From: Cryobacterium arcticum
Lineage (GTDB): Bacteria > Actinomycetota > Actinomycetes > Actinomycetales > Microbacteriaceae
NCBI RefSeq assembly: GCF_001679725.1
Contig: NZ_CP016282.1
Location: forward strand, 3,410,001-3,474,000
DNA length: 64,000 nt
Direction of reading: 5' to 3'
Part shown: in pieces, positions 1 through 9,661 of the stretch
How the letters are laid out: each line of letters opens with the position of its first letter
Position numbering within the stretch: the first letter of the stretch is position 1
Notes under the pieces: model-generated
Databases searched by the model: none
Told to the model about the DNA's origin: nothing
The model's input: only the letters and a program-made list of their open reading frames with translations
Program-made: the position numbers and the translations under genes

Positions 1-300
1 CGCCTCGTCGCGAACGTCGTCAACGTCGTCGAACCCACCGAGGCCCTCCCGAAGCTGCCCGTGGGCCGGGCGGTCTGGGCGCCCGAACCCGACTTCGCGA
101 CCTCTGCCGCGGCCTGGCTCACCGCCGGCGCCGCCCACCACACCGTCATGTCGACAGCCGTCGGCATCGAGGTGTTCCACGATTTCTCCGAGATAGCCCG
201 CACCGAGCTCCTCGTGATCGATAAGACCACCACCCTGCGGGACTTCACCCGCGAGGTGCGCTGGAACCAGGCCTACTACCGCCTCGCGCAAGGCCTGTAA
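1..300 (+). CDS. araA: L-arabinose isomerase, C-terminal part (5' end outside window)
   Basis: An open frame enters from the left edge and ends at a TAA at 298-300, giving 99 residues. The peptide contains the C-terminal signature of Ara[29 protein letters not shown], and the terminal [19 protein letters not shown]. AraA converts L-arabinose to L-ribulose in the cytoplasm. Upstream arabinose genes are expected outside the window. Nothing in the visible part looks damaged. The assignment rests on family recognition of the C-terminus only. Confidence 0.88.
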   Translation, partial: RLVANVVNVVEPTEALPKLPVGRAVWAPEPDFATSAAAWLTAGAAHHTVMSTAVGIEVFHDFSEIARTELLVIDKTTTLRDFTREVRWNQAYYRLAQGL

Positions 301-315
301 CCCGCGGGCCGCGCC

Positions 316-1872
316 TCAGGCGTCGGCGTGCACGACGCGGTTGCGGCCGTCGCGTTTGGCGAGGTACATGCGCACGTCGGCGGCCCGCAACAGCGCGGTG
401 CTGGTGTCGCCGTCGGCGGGCGCCAGCGCCACGCCCAGGCTTACGGTGACGTGCAGTCCGGCGGAGATCGGTGACCAGTCGTGTGAGCCCACGGCCATCC
501 GTACCCGCTCGGACAGCTCGATGACCTGGTCCTCCACCAGTGCGGGGACGATGAGCAGGAATTCCTCGCCGCCCAGCCGTGCGGCGACAGCCCCGGGGAC
601 CGGTGCGAGCGCATCCGTGAGAATACGGCCGAGCGCCCGGAGCACCTCGTCGCCCACCTCGTGCGACAGGGTGTCGTTGATGCGCTTGAAGTGGTCCACG
701 TCGAGCATGGCGATGGCCACCGGGCTGCCGCCCTCCCGGTGCAGCATGAGCAGCATGGTGAGGTGCTCGTCGACGAATCGGCGATTGTGCAGGTCGGTGA
801 GCGGGTCGCGCTCGGCCATCTCGCGGTAACGTTCGCTCTCCTGACGGGACTCCGCGGTCTGGAACATGGCCTCGAGGATGCGCCCCTTGGCCTCGTTCTC
901 GCTGGCGCTGAGCGCGATGGACTGGGTGTGGTAGCTCCGGTACGACTCGAATGCCGCCTGGAAGTCTTCTCTGGCCGCGTACGTCTCGGCCTGCTCCCGG
1001 GTGACCTCGGTGGTCCAGCGCGCCAGGCCGTGTGCCTCGCTCAGCGCCAGACACCGGTCGATGACGTCCTGGGCCTCGTCGAAGCGCCCCTGGGTGCGAT
1101 ACGTCTCGGCCAGGGTGACCAGCGCCGCCGCGATGCTGTCCGGGTGGTAGTCCACCGGCTTGGCCTCAAGGGCGGTCTCGAGGGTGGCCGCAGCCTCGTC
1201 GAGCCGACCGGCCACCAGGTAGACCCTGGCGATGGTGTCACGGGCGTACATGCCGATCGGGCGGTTGTTGAGTTGCGACAGCGCGATCAGGCTTTCCACG
1301 GCGGTCATGGCCTCGTCGTGGTTGCCCGCGAGGTACTCGGTGTAGGCCAGGTTGTTGAGAATTTGATAGCGGATGCTGGTCTCAGGGTCGTCGATGACCA
1401 GCCGGAGCGCCTCGTTGTAGCGCCTCCGCGCCTCGTCGAACGAACCCGCCGAGCCGAGGGCATCCGCCAGGGTCAGCCGCGCCGCCGCTCGCATCAGCGG
1501 CACCTCGGAGTCATCGAGCAGGCTGTTGGTCGCCACGGCGTGCTCGAGGGAGAGGGCCCGGTCGCCGACGAGCTCGAAGATGGACCCCAGCACCTCGTGG
1601 CAGCGGGACTGCAGGGCCAGCTCGCCGTGCCGCTCCGCCCAGTCGAGCATGCGCTGCATCTCGACGGCGCCCTGGCGCGGGTCGCCGCGGCGGGTGAGGA
1701 TCGAGGCGATCTGCACCTCGAGACGACGGCCCAGCACTCCGTGCACGCCGATGTCGGCCAGGTCGGCAAGCCACTCCTGGGCGGCCGTGAGCGCGACATC
1801 CTTGTCGATCCAATACTGGCGCTCGATCCACGCCAACCGCTCCTCCGCCGTGCGGTGCCCCACCGTCGCCAC
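316..1872 (-). CDS. TPR-containing GGDEF diguanylate cyclase
   Basis: The product is about 518 residues. The first ~340 are helical and repetitive, with TPR-like segments such as ALVTLAETYRTQGRFDEAQDVID, so they probably sense or bind a partner. The C-terminus is a GGDEF domain with the active-site motif GGEEF at about residue 434, which predicts synthesis of cyclic di-GMP from two GTP. No RxxD inhibitory site is seen just before GGEEF. No membrane segment is evident, so it is likely cytoplasmic. The GTG at 1872 is preferred because GGGGGAG lies 8 bases before it; an ATG at 1941 would add a Gly/Arg-rich tail. It converges on araA. Confidence 0.85.
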   Translation of the reverse strand: MATVGHRTAEERLAWIERQYWIDKDVALTAAQEWLADLADIGVHGVLGRRLEVQIASILTRRGDPRQGAVEMQRMLDWAERHGELALQSRCHEVLGSIFELVGDRALSLEHAVATNSLLDDSEVPLMRAAARLTLADALGSAGSFDEARRRYNEALRLVIDDPETSIRYQILNNLAYTEYLAGNHDEAMTAVESLIALSQLNNRPIGMYARDTIARVYLVAGRLDEAAATLETALEAKPVDYHPDSIAAALVTLAETYRTQGRFDEAQDVIDRCLALSEAHGLARWTTEVTREQAETYAAREDFQAAFESYRSYHTQSIALSASENEAKGRILEAMFQTAESRQESERYREMAERDPLTDLHNRRFVDEHLTMLLMLHREGGSPVAIAMLDVDHFKRINDTLSHEVGDEVLRALGRILTDALAPVPGAVAARLGGEEFLLIVPALVEDQVIELSERVRMAVGSHDWSPISAGLHVTVSLGVALAPADGDTSTALLRAADVRMYLAKRDGRNRVVHADA

Positions 1873-2064
1873 TGCGATCACTCCCCCTGTTTCGCCCCAG
1901 CCTAGCCGCCCGCCACGGGCCGCCACCCCGGTGTTTCTCACCCAGTCCGGGTGATCCAGATCCTGCCTGTGTGATTACCGTGAAGAGCAGCCAAGGACTG
2001 TGACCTGCCGCCCCTCAGCGGCGGCAGGACCTCGGCCAGACGTTACCGAGAAAGGGTGCCGACC

Positions 2065-2478
2065 ATGAGTTTCTGGTCTAGTTTCTGGGATTTCATCGGA
2101 TTCTTCTTTTGGACATTCGTGTTCGTGTCCTACCTGTTCGCACTCTTCGCCGTGATCATCGACGTGTTCCGGGATCGGGAGCTCAACGGCTGGCTCAAGG
2201 CGCTGTGGCTGATCTTCCTGGTCTTCGTGCCGATCCTCACGGTGCTCGTCTACGTGATCGCGCGCGGCCGCGGCATGGCCGAACGCCAGGCCAAGGCCGG
2301 AATGCAGGAGCGGGCGAGCACCGACGACTACATCCGGTCGGTGGCCGGCAGCAACCCGGCCCAAGACATCGCGCAAGCCAAGAACCTCTTGGACAGCGGT
2401 GCCATCACACAGGGTGAATACGCGGTACTGAAGGATCGCGCACTGGGTAACACCCAGGCACGTTCAGACGTCGTCTGA
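2065..2478 (+). CDS. Small membrane protein with PLDc_N-like and SHOCT domains
   Basis: The product is 137 residues. Two hydrophobic helices (about 10-35 and 48-70) flank the RDRELNGWLKALWLIFL motif typical of phospholipase-D-nuclease N-terminal (PLDc_N) membrane proteins. The C-terminus, DIAQAKNLLDSGAITQGEYAVLKDRAL, is a SHOCT domain, a short helical oligomerisation motif. The function is unknown. The start at ATG 2065 has GAAAGGG upstream; a GTG at 2056 is in frame but less well placed. The last 15 bases overlap the end of the convergent GGDEF-EAL gene. Confidence 0.8.
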   Translation: MSFWSSFWDFIGFFFWTFVFVSYLFALFAVIIDVFRDRELNGWLKALWLIFLVFVPILTVLVYVIARGRGMAERQAKAGMQERASTDDYIRSVAGSNPAQDIAQAKNLLDSGAITQGEYAVLKDRALGNTQARSDVV

Positions 2479-4779
2479 CGGCTGGAGGGCGGGTCGGGCC
2501 GCCAACCAGTTCTCGAGTTCAGGTGCCGGGACCGGCTGCGACATGAAGAACCCCTGCGCAAGGTCGCAGCCGTACCGGGCCAGTTCGTCGTAGGCCACAC
2601 CGCTCTCGACGCCCTCGGCCACCATGCGCAGGCCCAGGCTGTGGGCCAGTTCGATGGTGGACGCCACGAGGGAGGCGGCGCGCGCGTCGTCGGCCATGGG
2701 AAGCACGAAGGACCTGTCGAGTTTGAGCTCGTCGATGGGCAGGTCGCGCAGGTAGGACAACGAGCTGTAACCGGTGCCGAAGTCGTCCACAGAGATCTGG
2801 ATGCCCGCCTCGCGCAGCCGGAACAGCACGTCCCTGGCCCGGTCACGGTCGCTCATCAGGAAGTCCTCGGTGATCTCGAGCATCAGTGATGAGGGTGGCA
2901 GCGCCCGGGCGGCGACCATGGCCGCGATCTCATTCGGCAGGTCCACGTCGACGAGCGAACTGGCCGATATGTTGACGGCGATGGGCAGCGTGCGGCCATG
3001 CTCCTGCCAGATCGCAGCCTGGTCGAGCGCCTTGGTGAGCACGATCCGGGTGAGGGAATGCATCAGCCCCGACTCCTCGACGAGGTCGAGGAACTCCTCG
3101 GGCAGCAGCAGCCCCCGGGTCGGGTGCTGCCAGCGCACGAGCGCCTCCACGCCGATCACGGCGTTGCTCCGCATCTCCACCTTGGGCTGGTAGTACACCA
3201 CCAGCTGGTCCTCGCTCAGGGCCGTGCGCAGCTCCTGCAGGGTGCGCAACCGCGTGTCACCGTGGCTGTCGTCCTCCGAGCTGTAGACGTGATGGCCCAG
3301 CCGGTTGGCCTTGGCCCGGTACATCGCCATGTCCGCGCGACGCATCAGGTCGCTGAGGTCGTGCCCCTGCTCGGGGAACAGCGCGATGCCGATGCTCACG
3401 CTGGTCTGCACCGACAGGCCGTCGAGGGCGAAGGTGCGGGCGAGGGCATCGCGCAGACCCACTGCGACAGCGGTGGCCCCGGCCTCGCCGGCGTCGGCGA
3501 GCAGGATGGCGAATTCGTCGCCGCCGAGGCGGGCCAGCCGGGCGTTCGGCGGCAGCGCCGCCGCCAGCCGGGCGCTCACCTGCACGAGCAGCCGGTCGCC
3601 CACGTCGTGGCCGAGACTGTCGTTGACCTCCTTGAATCTGTCGAGGTCGAGCAGCATCAGGGCGCTGTGCCGTTGCCGGGCCGCGGTGCGGCTGACGACG
3701 AGCAGCGCGGGCGCATCCGCGTAGAGGGCCCGCCGATTGGGCAGGCCGGTCAGGTCGTCTGTGCGGGCCTGCCGACGCAGCATCCGCTGCCGGAACACCA
3801 GCGGGATCGCGGCGAGGGCCACGGTGAGGCCCGCCAGGATGACGGCGAGGACGGGCTGCGCCACCTGGGTGCCGAGCACGAGCACACCCAGGCCCGAGGC
3901 GACGGCGACGGCCGGCACGAAAAGCGCCGGTGTTCGCGTGCCGCCGAGCGCCGGCCGGCTGTTCGGCCTGCCCGCCGCGTTGACCCACACGGCCATGAGG
4001 GCCAGTCCCAGCGCCCAGGCCGCGTCGAGGGGAAGACCAACGAGGTAGAGGCCGTCCACCTCCAGGAGCGCGTAGACGATGTCGGCCGCGGCGAACACCA
4101 GGAGACCACCGACGAGGAAGGTCCAGCGCCGCCCGATGGTGAGCCCCGGAGCGGCGGCGATGCCGGCGACGGCGGCAACGAGGAGCAGGTCGAACACCGG
4201 ATACGCCACCGCGACCACGGTAGCCAGAACCTCCGACTCGTCGACGGCCGAGGAGAGCACCGGTCCGAGCAGGGCCGTGAGGATGGCGGCGGAACCGATG
4301 GCGCCGACCGCGCTGTCCAGCAGCACCGACCAGGCCAGTCCGCGCATCTGGCTGCGCACGAGCGCCACCAGGGCGGCGAGCATCAGCGGATAGAAGAGGA
4401 GGTAGCCGACGTCGGCCAGGGACGGGAACGGCAGTTCGCCGCCGGCATCCATCGCCGTGACGTAGTAGGTGTCGGCGGCGGCGTTGAGCGTCACCGCGAG
4501 GGTGGCGAAGAGCACGTCGCCCCTGGCGAAGCCGGTGCGCACCGTGGCGACCCAGAACACCGCGACGGGGGCCCACTGGGTGAGTTCGCCCAGCCAGATG
4601 TCGACGAGCGGGTTCGGGCCGTCGCCGTGCAGCAACAACCCGATCGTGTACGCCACGACGACGACGAACACGAGCCAGATCGGCCACCGCTCACCGAGTC
4701 CGCGACCGTTCCCGCCCGGCCGGGGGATGCCCGACCGGGCCATGCCTGATCGCGTCGCGCCACGCCCGTTCACCCGCAC
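2464..4779 (-). CDS. Membrane-anchored GGDEF-EAL protein
   Basis: The product is about 771 residues. Residues ~35-340 form 8-9 hydrophobic helices. A GGDEF domain follows (DLTGLPNRRAL, active site RLGGDEF), then an EAL domain with GVEALVRW, LEITEDF, DDFGTGYSSLSYL, LKLDRSFV and MVAEGVES. Both domains keep their catalytic motifs, so synthesis and breakdown of cyclic di-GMP are both possible. No RxxD product-inhibition site precedes GGDEF. An ATG at 4794 is in frame, but the only good ribosome site (GGGGGAG) lies inside it, so GTG at 4779 or 4773 is more likely. Its stop overlaps the convergent SHOCT gene. Confidence 0.86.
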   Translation of the reverse strand: MRVNGRGATRSGMARSGIPRPGGNGRGLGERWPIWLVFVVVVAYTIGLLLHGDGPNPLVDIWLGELTQWAPVAVFWVATVRTGFARGDVLFATLAVTLNAAADTYYVTAMDAGGELPFPSLADVGYLLFYPLMLAALVALVRSQMRGLAWSVLLDSAVGAIGSAAILTALLGPVLSSAVDESEVLATVVAVAYPVFDLLLVAAVAGIAAAPGLTIGRRWTFLVGGLLVFAAADIVYALLEVDGLYLVGLPLDAAWALGLALMAVWVNAAGRPNSRPALGGTRTPALFVPAVAVASGLGVLVLGTQVAQPVLAVILAGLTVALAAIPLVFRQRMLRRQARTDDLTGLPNRRALYADAPALLVVSRTAARQRHSALMLLDLDRFKEVNDSLGHDVGDRLLVQVSARLAAALPPNARLARLGGDEFAILLADAGEAGATAVAVGLRDALARTFALDGLSVQTSVSIGIALFPEQGHDLSDLMRRADMAMYRAKANRLGHHVYSSEDDSHGDTRLRTLQELRTALSEDQLVVYYQPKVEMRSNAVIGVEALVRWQHPTRGLLLPEEFLDLVEESGLMHSLTRIVLTKALDQAAIWQEHGRTLPIAVNISASSLVDVDLPNEIAAMVAARALPPSSLMLEITEDFLMSDRDRARDVLFRLREAGIQISVDDFGTGYSSLSYLRDLPIDELKLDRSFVLPMADDARAASLVASTIELAHSLGLRMVAEGVESGVAYDELARYGCDLAQGFFMSQPVPAPELENWLAARPALQPSDDV

Positions 4780-4833
4780 GTGACTCCCCCTCATGTCTTC
4801 GCTCAGCCTATCAATCGGCCGGCGGCGACCCGG

Positions 4834-5475
4834 CTAACGCGCGCGGGCGATCAGGGCGCGCACGAGGTCGAGCTGGGCATCGTCGGCGAAGGCGCCGGAG
4901 AGGCCCACCACGCTGGTGCCGGCGGCGAGGAACTCCGGGGCGTTGAGGGCCGTGACGCCACCCGTGGCGATGAAGTTCGTCTCGGGGTACGGCCCCTTCT
5001 GGGCCTTCACCCAGGCGGCGCCGAGGAGGGAGGCGGGGAAGGCCTTGACCCAGGTGAGTCCAAGAGCGCGGGCCAGCAAGATCTCGGTGGCGGTGGCGAT
5101 GCCCGGCAGGTGTGGGATGCCGCGGCGCACGCTCTCGGCCACAATGGCCGGGTCGAGTCCGGGTGAGACGGTGAATGCGACGCCCACGTTGGTGGCGGCG
5201 TCGAGCTGCTCCAGGGTGGTCACGGTTCCGGCGCCGATGACGAGCCCGCGTTCGGCGGCGGCATCTGCCACGGCCTGCAGTACGGGGACGGCGTCGCTGG
5301 TCTGGATCGGGATCTCGACGTGCTCGACGCCGGCGTCCCAGGCGCGCACCGACAGGCGCACGGCCTCAGCGGCCGAGAGACCCCGGAACACGGCGATCAC
5401 GGGAACCCGGAAGAAGTCCTGGGGGAACCACTGGTCGGTGCTGAGCGGATGGATGGTGCTGGCTGGTGCGGTCAT
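4834..5475 (-). CDS. eda: 2-keto-3-deoxy-6-phosphogluconate (KDPG) aldolase
   Basis: The product is 213 residues, the normal length for KDPG/KHG aldolase. It cleaves KDPG to pyruvate and glyceraldehyde-3-phosphate, the last step of hexuronate breakdown. Family motifs are visible: HVEIPIQT (catalytic Glu), VIGAGTV, FTVSPGLD, and WVKAFPASLLG with the Schiff-base Lys, then FIATGGV. Start ATG 5475 is chosen because AGGAG ends 9 bases before it; an ATG at 5484 abuts that site. It is the last gene of the minus-strand uxa operon and starts 5 bases after the kinase stop codon. The frame stays open far upstream, but that extension is an out-of-frame reading of the kinase. Confidence 0.92.
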   Translation of the reverse strand: MTAPASTIHPLSTDQWFPQDFFRVPVIAVFRGLSAAEAVRLSVRAWDAGVEHVEIPIQTSDAVPVLQAVADAAAERGLVIGAGTVTTLEQLDAATNVGVAFTVSPGLDPAIVAESVRRGIPHLPGIATATEILLARALGLTWVKAFPASLLGAAWVKAQKGPYPETNFIATGGVTALNAPEFLAAGTSVVGLSGAFADDAQLDLVRALIARAR

Positions 5476-5480
5476 GCGGG

Positions 5481-6488
5481 TCATCTCCTGAGTTCGGCGA
5501 CACGCTCGGCGTCGGCCGTGTCGTGTGTGTGATCGGTGGGTTCGTCTGCCGACATGCGCCGGCCGAGCCCGGGCCGGAAGTCTTCGCGGCTGCCGAGCGC
5601 CCACGCGGCACGGGAGTGGCCGCGTTCGAGGCGTTCGGCGGATGGGGCAGCGAGAATCAGGCTGGACAGGTAGCCGGCCGCGAAGGCGTCGCCGGCCCCC
5701 ACGGGTTCGACGACCTCGACCCGGCGGGCCGGCACCACGGTGATGGTGTCGGTTTCGCCGGTTGCCAGGGCAAACTCGGTCGCGTCGATCGACGAGTCCT
5801 TCACGACCAGGTAGGGCACGCCGGGCAGCAGGGCGCGCACGTCGGCGGCGGTGACGCAGCCCCAGAGCACGGCGGCCTCGTCGAGTCCGACGAGCACCAC
5901 CGTGGCCTTGCCGGCCAGGGCGAGCAGTCGTGGTGCGGCCTCCGCCACCGGCCAGAGGCCCGGGCGGAAATTGATGTCGAACGAGACGGAGACGCCCCAT
6001 TCGGCGGCGTGGTCGAGCACGTGCTCCACGAGGGAGGAGCAGGACTCCGACAGCGCGGGGGTGATGCCGGTGGTGTGCACCCACCGGGCGCCGGCCAGGG
6101 GCCAGCCGACGGCATCCGCGATCTTCAGCGTGGATGCCGCCGAGCCTTGGCGGTAGTAGAACACGTGGGCTCCACTACCGGTGTCGGGCTCCTTGAGGTA
6201 GAGCCCGGTTGGTGCATCGGATGAGCGGCCGACCCACCGTGTGTCGACGCCGGCGCCGTGCAGCGCGGCGATGATCTTGCTGCCCACGGGGTCGGTGCCG
6301 ACCGTGCTGGCCCAGGCCACCGTGTGGCCGAGCTCGGCCAGGTGCATCGCCACGTTGGACTCTGCGCCGCCGGTGCCCAGGGTGAAGGCACTGGCTTCGT
6401 CGAGCGGCAGCGAGGTGGTGGGGGTGAACATGCCCATGGTCTCGCCGAAGCACAGCACCGTGGGAGTCGTGGCGTGGTGGTCGCCCAT
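5481..6488 (-). CDS. kdgK: 2-keto-3-deoxygluconate kinase (PfkB family)
   Basis: The product is 335 residues with the PfkB/ribokinase fold: an N-terminal TVLCFGETMGMF strand, TLGTGGAESNVAMHLAELG substrate motif, and the C-terminal VEPVGAGDAFAAGYLSSL ATP/catalytic motif. It phosphorylates 2-keto-3-deoxygluconate made by altronate dehydratase. The ATG at 6488 overlaps the uxaA stop as TGATG, so translation is probably coupled; an in-frame ATG at 6512 lies inside uxaA and is less likely. The C-terminal ~35 residues are polar and contain the ribosome-binding site of eda. Confidence 0.91.
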   Translation of the reverse strand: MGDHHATTPTVLCFGETMGMFTPTTSLPLDEASAFTLGTGGAESNVAMHLAELGHTVAWASTVGTDPVGSKIIAALHGAGVDTRWVGRSSDAPTGLYLKEPDTGSGAHVFYYRQGSAASTLKIADAVGWPLAGARWVHTTGITPALSESCSSLVEHVLDHAAEWGVSVSFDINFRPGLWPVAEAAPRLLALAGKATVVLVGLDEAAVLWGCVTAADVRALLPGVPYLVVKDSSIDATEFALATGETDTITVVPARRVEVVEPVGAGDAFAAGYLSSLILAAPSAERLERGHSRAAWALGSREDFRPGLGRRMSADEPTDHTHDTADAERVAELRR

Positions 6489-8032
6489 CAGGTCACGGCC
6501 CCGATGTGCCACGGGACGAACTCTTCCTGGCCCACATTGAACTCTTCGCTCACGGTCTGCTTGCCGCTGGCGACGGCGATGATCATGTCGAGGATCTCGG
6601 CGCCGACCTCATCGACGCTCGCGTTGCCATCCGCGATGCGACCGGCGTCGATGTCGATGTCGTCGCCCTGGCGCAGGAACAGTTCGGTGTTGGTGCCGAC
6701 CTTGATGCTCGGGGTGGGCTTGCAACCGAAGACCGAGCCGCGGCCGGTGGTGAAGACCACGACCGTGGCGCCGCCGGCGACGAGGCCGGTGACCGACACC
6801 GGGTCGTAGCCGGGGGTGTCCATGAACCCCAGGCCCCGGGTGTCGATCGGTTCGGCGTATTCGTACACGGCGGCGAGGTCGGCGTGGCCGGCCTTGGCCA
6901 CGGCGCCCAGCGACTTCTCCAGGATGGTGCTGATACCGCCGGCCTTGTTGCCCGGGGACGGGTTGTTGTCCATGGTGCCGCCGTTGGCGTGGATATAGGT
7001 CTCCCACCAATCGATGCGCTCGATCAGCTTGTGGCCCACGGCGGGCGTGACGGCGCGGGCAGTGAGCAGGTGCTCGGCCCCGTAGATCTCGGGGGTTTCG
7101 GCGAGAACGGATGTTCCACCGTGCGACACGAGAACATCCGACGCCCAGCCCAGGGCCGGGTTGGCCGTGATGCCGGAGTAGCCGTCGGAGCCACCGCAGT
7201 TCAGGCCCAGCACGAGTTCGGAGATGTCGATGGGTTCGCGGTGGCGGGTGTTGATCTGCTCGGCCAGGGCGAGGATCTTCTCCACGCCCGCGGCAACCGT
7301 GTTGCGCATGCCGCCGGTCTCCTGGATCGAGAGGGACTCCACGACGGTGTCGCTGGGCAGGGTGCCCGCGGCCAGCACCAGGCTGGTGGGGGTCATCTCG
7401 CAGCCGAGGCTGAGCATCAGTACACCGGCGATGTTGGGGTGCCGGGCGTACCCGTTGAGGGTGCGCAGCAGCACCTGCGCGCCTTCGCTTTCCAGGACCA
7501 GGCCGCATCCGCTCTGGTGGGTCAGGGCGATGACACCGTCGACATTCTCGAATCTGTCGAGGGCGTCGCCTCGGAACCGGTCGGCGATGAGCTTGGCGGT
7601 GGTGCCGGAGCAGTTGACGGTGGTGAGAATGGCGATGTAGTTGCGGGTGCCGGCCCGTCCGTCGGCCCGGCGGAAACCGTCGAAGAAGCGACGTTCCGTC
7701 GGGACCGGCAGCTCGGTGTGCACGGTGCCGAACTCGTGGGTGCGGGCGGCGAGGTCCATGCCGATGTTCTGGCTGTGCACCTGCTCGCCGCGGTGGATCG
7801 GCGCCGTCGCGACGCCGATCGACTGGCCGTACTTGTGCACGGTGGATCCGACGCTCATATCGGTGAGGGCGATCTTGTGGCCGCTCGGAACGAGCGTGGT
7901 GACGGTGAGGACACCGTCGCCGACGGGAAGGGATTCCCCCGGGAGGAGGTCCCGGAGGGCGACTGCGACGTCGTCGCCCTCGGCCATGACCAGCACGGAG
8001 GTGTCGGTCGTGATGCTTTCAATGTGTGACAT
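6488..8032 (-). CDS. uxaA: Altronate dehydratase
   Basis: The product is 514 residues, full length for UxaA. An N-terminal SAF domain (about 1-95; MAEGDDVAVAL, GHKIAL) is joined to the UxaA catalytic part: GFRRADGRAGTRNYIA, TVNCSGTTAKLIA, GCGLVLES, LGLNCGGSDGYSGITANPALG, DNNPSPGNKAGGISTILEKSLG. It dehydrates D-altronate to 2-keto-3-deoxygluconate. The gene sits between the transporter and kdgK in the hexuronate operon. The ATG at 8032 has no strong ribosome-binding site, so coupling to the symporter 48 bases upstream is plausible. Confidence 0.92.
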   Translation of the reverse strand: MSHIESITTDTSVLVMAEGDDVAVALRDLLPGESLPVGDGVLTVTTLVPSGHKIALTDMSVGSTVHKYGQSIGVATAPIHRGEQVHSQNIGMDLAARTHEFGTVHTELPVPTERRFFDGFRRADGRAGTRNYIAILTTVNCSGTTAKLIADRFRGDALDRFENVDGVIALTHQSGCGLVLESEGAQVLLRTLNGYARHPNIAGVLMLSLGCEMTPTSLVLAAGTLPSDTVVESLSIQETGGMRNTVAAGVEKILALAEQINTRHREPIDISELVLGLNCGGSDGYSGITANPALGWASDVLVSHGGTSVLAETPEIYGAEHLLTARAVTPAVGHKLIERIDWWETYIHANGGTMDNNPSPGNKAGGISTILEKSLGAVAKAGHADLAAVYEYAEPIDTRGLGFMDTPGYDPVSVTGLVAGGATVVVFTTGRGSVFGCKPTPSIKVGTNTELFLRQGDDIDIDAGRIADGNASVDEVGAEILDMIIAVASGKQTVSEEFNVGQEEFVPWHIGAVT

Positions 8033-8080
8033 GAGAATCGATTCGTTAGATGCTGCGGTTACGCGGTGTGGTCGGCCCGA

Positions 8081-9541
8081 TCAGGACTGGCCGATGATGC
8101 CCTTTTCCCAACGGCCGGCTTCGAGGTCGAGGGCGATGGACGTGTACTTGTCGTCGGACAGGTTGTAGAGGAAGTAGACGATCACGGCCGCGGCGGCGAG
8201 GGCGATGGCCGGGTAGAGGGTCATCACGGCCTTGATGCCGAAGAGGGTCTCCTCCGACTGGCTGGCTCCCTGCGCGATGTAGCCGGTGACGGCGAGCATC
8301 CCGGCGCCCACCAGGGCGGCGATGGACTGGGCGATCTTGCGGGAGAAGTTGAAGGCCGCGTAGGTCATGGTCTCCTTGCGCACCCCGGTGTGCCATTCGC
8401 CGTAGTCGATGGTGTCGGAGACGAAGGCCCAGGTGACGGCGTTCGGGATGGCCAGGGCCATGTAGCCGATGGTCACCAGGAGCATGAAGGTCCACAGGTT
8501 GGTGGGGATGATGAAGTTGAGGCCGTTGGCGATGACGCCGATGATGAACCCGCCCATGGCGGTGCGCTTCTTGCCGAACCGGCCCACCAGGCGCGGCACG
8601 AACATGATGCCGATGATGGAGGCACCGATCATGACGAGGTTGAGGATCGGCTGCAGGGCGATGTTGCCGAGGTTGTACTGGGCGAAGAAGATCATCATCA
8701 TGTTGTTCACGTTCATGGCGGAGATCGTGAAGAGGGTCATCAGCACCAGGCCGAGGAGGGGACGGTTGGTGAAGATCGCCTTGGCGTAGTCCTTCATGCC
8801 GTTCTTCTCGAAGCCCACGGCGCGGTTGACGTAGACGCGTTCCTTGGTGCCGCGGTAGCAGACGTAGAAGGACGCGATGCCGATGAGGGCGAAGACCGCG
8901 GAGGCCCACATATAGTTGGTGCCGGTCATGCCCCCGAACATCATCATGATGGGGATGAAGGCGAACCCGCAGATCCACTGGGCACCGAGCGAGCCGGCCT
9001 GCCGGGTGGTGGCGAGCTGCGCGCGGTCCTTGACGTGGCGGGTCATCACCGAGGCCAGCGACCCGTACGGGTCGTTGGTGAAGGAGTAGATGAGGCCCCA
9101 GATGGCGTAGCTGCCGGCGGCGAACGCGATCTTCCAGCCCATGGTGACGTCAGGCATCGTGAAGGTGACGACGGTCATCACGCCCAGGAGGATCGAGGAG
9201 ATCATCATGACGGGGCGGAATTTGCCGCGCTTGCCGAATTTGCGGCTGTCGATGTAGGCGGCGGCGATCGGGTCCATGAACGCGTCGAAGATCTTGGCGA
9301 GGGAGAAGATCAGGGCGACGACGCCGGCGGCGATGCCGCAGGTGTCGATCCAGAACTTGGTCAGGTAGGACTGGCCCAGGTCGAACATGAACCCGTTGCC
9401 GAAGTCGCCGAAGCCGTACGAGACCTTTTCCTTGGTGGAAATGCGCTCGATGACGGCGGGTGCGTCGATCGTGGAGGTGGAACCGGCCTGGCCGGCAGGG
9501 CCGGCGGGGGCGCCGACGTCAATACCATCGTGGATAGCCAT
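8081..9541 (-). CDS. Hexuronate/glucuronide:cation symporter, GPH family (MFS)
   Basis: The product is 486 residues with about 12 transmembrane segments. The start KVSYGFGDFGNGFMFDLGQSYL and the SLAKIFDAFMDPIAAAYID motif are typical of glycoside-pentoside-hexuronide:cation symporters (UidB/YicJ/MelB type). It is probably the uptake system for galacturonate, glucuronate or their glycosides, inferred from its place between uxaC and uxaA. A ~30-residue polar Gly/Pro/Ala N-terminal tail precedes the first helix. The exact substrate cannot be read from sequence. Confidence 0.87.
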   Translation of the reverse strand: MAIHDGIDVGAPAGPAGQAGSTSTIDAPAVIERISTKEKVSYGFGDFGNGFMFDLGQSYLTKFWIDTCGIAAGVVALIFSLAKIFDAFMDPIAAAYIDSRKFGKRGKFRPVMMISSILLGVMTVVTFTMPDVTMGWKIAFAAGSYAIWGLIYSFTNDPYGSLASVMTRHVKDRAQLATTRQAGSLGAQWICGFAFIPIMMMFGGMTGTNYMWASAVFALIGIASFYVCYRGTKERVYVNRAVGFEKNGMKDYAKAIFTNRPLLGLVLMTLFTISAMNVNNMMMIFFAQYNLGNIALQPILNLVMIGASIIGIMFVPRLVGRFGKKRTAMGGFIIGVIANGLNFIIPTNLWTFMLLVTIGYMALAIPNAVTWAFVSDTIDYGEWHTGVRKETMTYAAFNFSRKIAQSIAALVGAGMLAVTGYIAQGASQSEETLFGIKAVMTLYPAIALAAAAVIVYFLYNLSDDKYTSIALDLEAGRWEKGIIGQS

Positions 9542-9661
9542 GACTCACATACACTCTTTCAATTCTCGATATTCAGGCAGAACGGGCCGCATCGGTGCGG
9601 CTCGTCGTGGTGCGGGGATTGCGGGTGGTGCGGGACTGCGGGTGGTGCAGGAACGGCCGGC

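Noticed and set aside
4834..6084. Apparent 416-residue N-terminally extended KDPG aldolase
   Set aside because: The first ~200 residues are an Arg/Pro-rich out-of-frame reading of kdgK. A ribosome site and ATG at 5475 give a normal-length enzyme.
9600..9655. GC-rich near-repeats (ctgcgggtggtgc twice) between uxaC and the symporter gene
   Set aside because: The copies are short and imperfectly spaced. They may be ordinary GC-rich drift and do not form a convincing array or hairpin.
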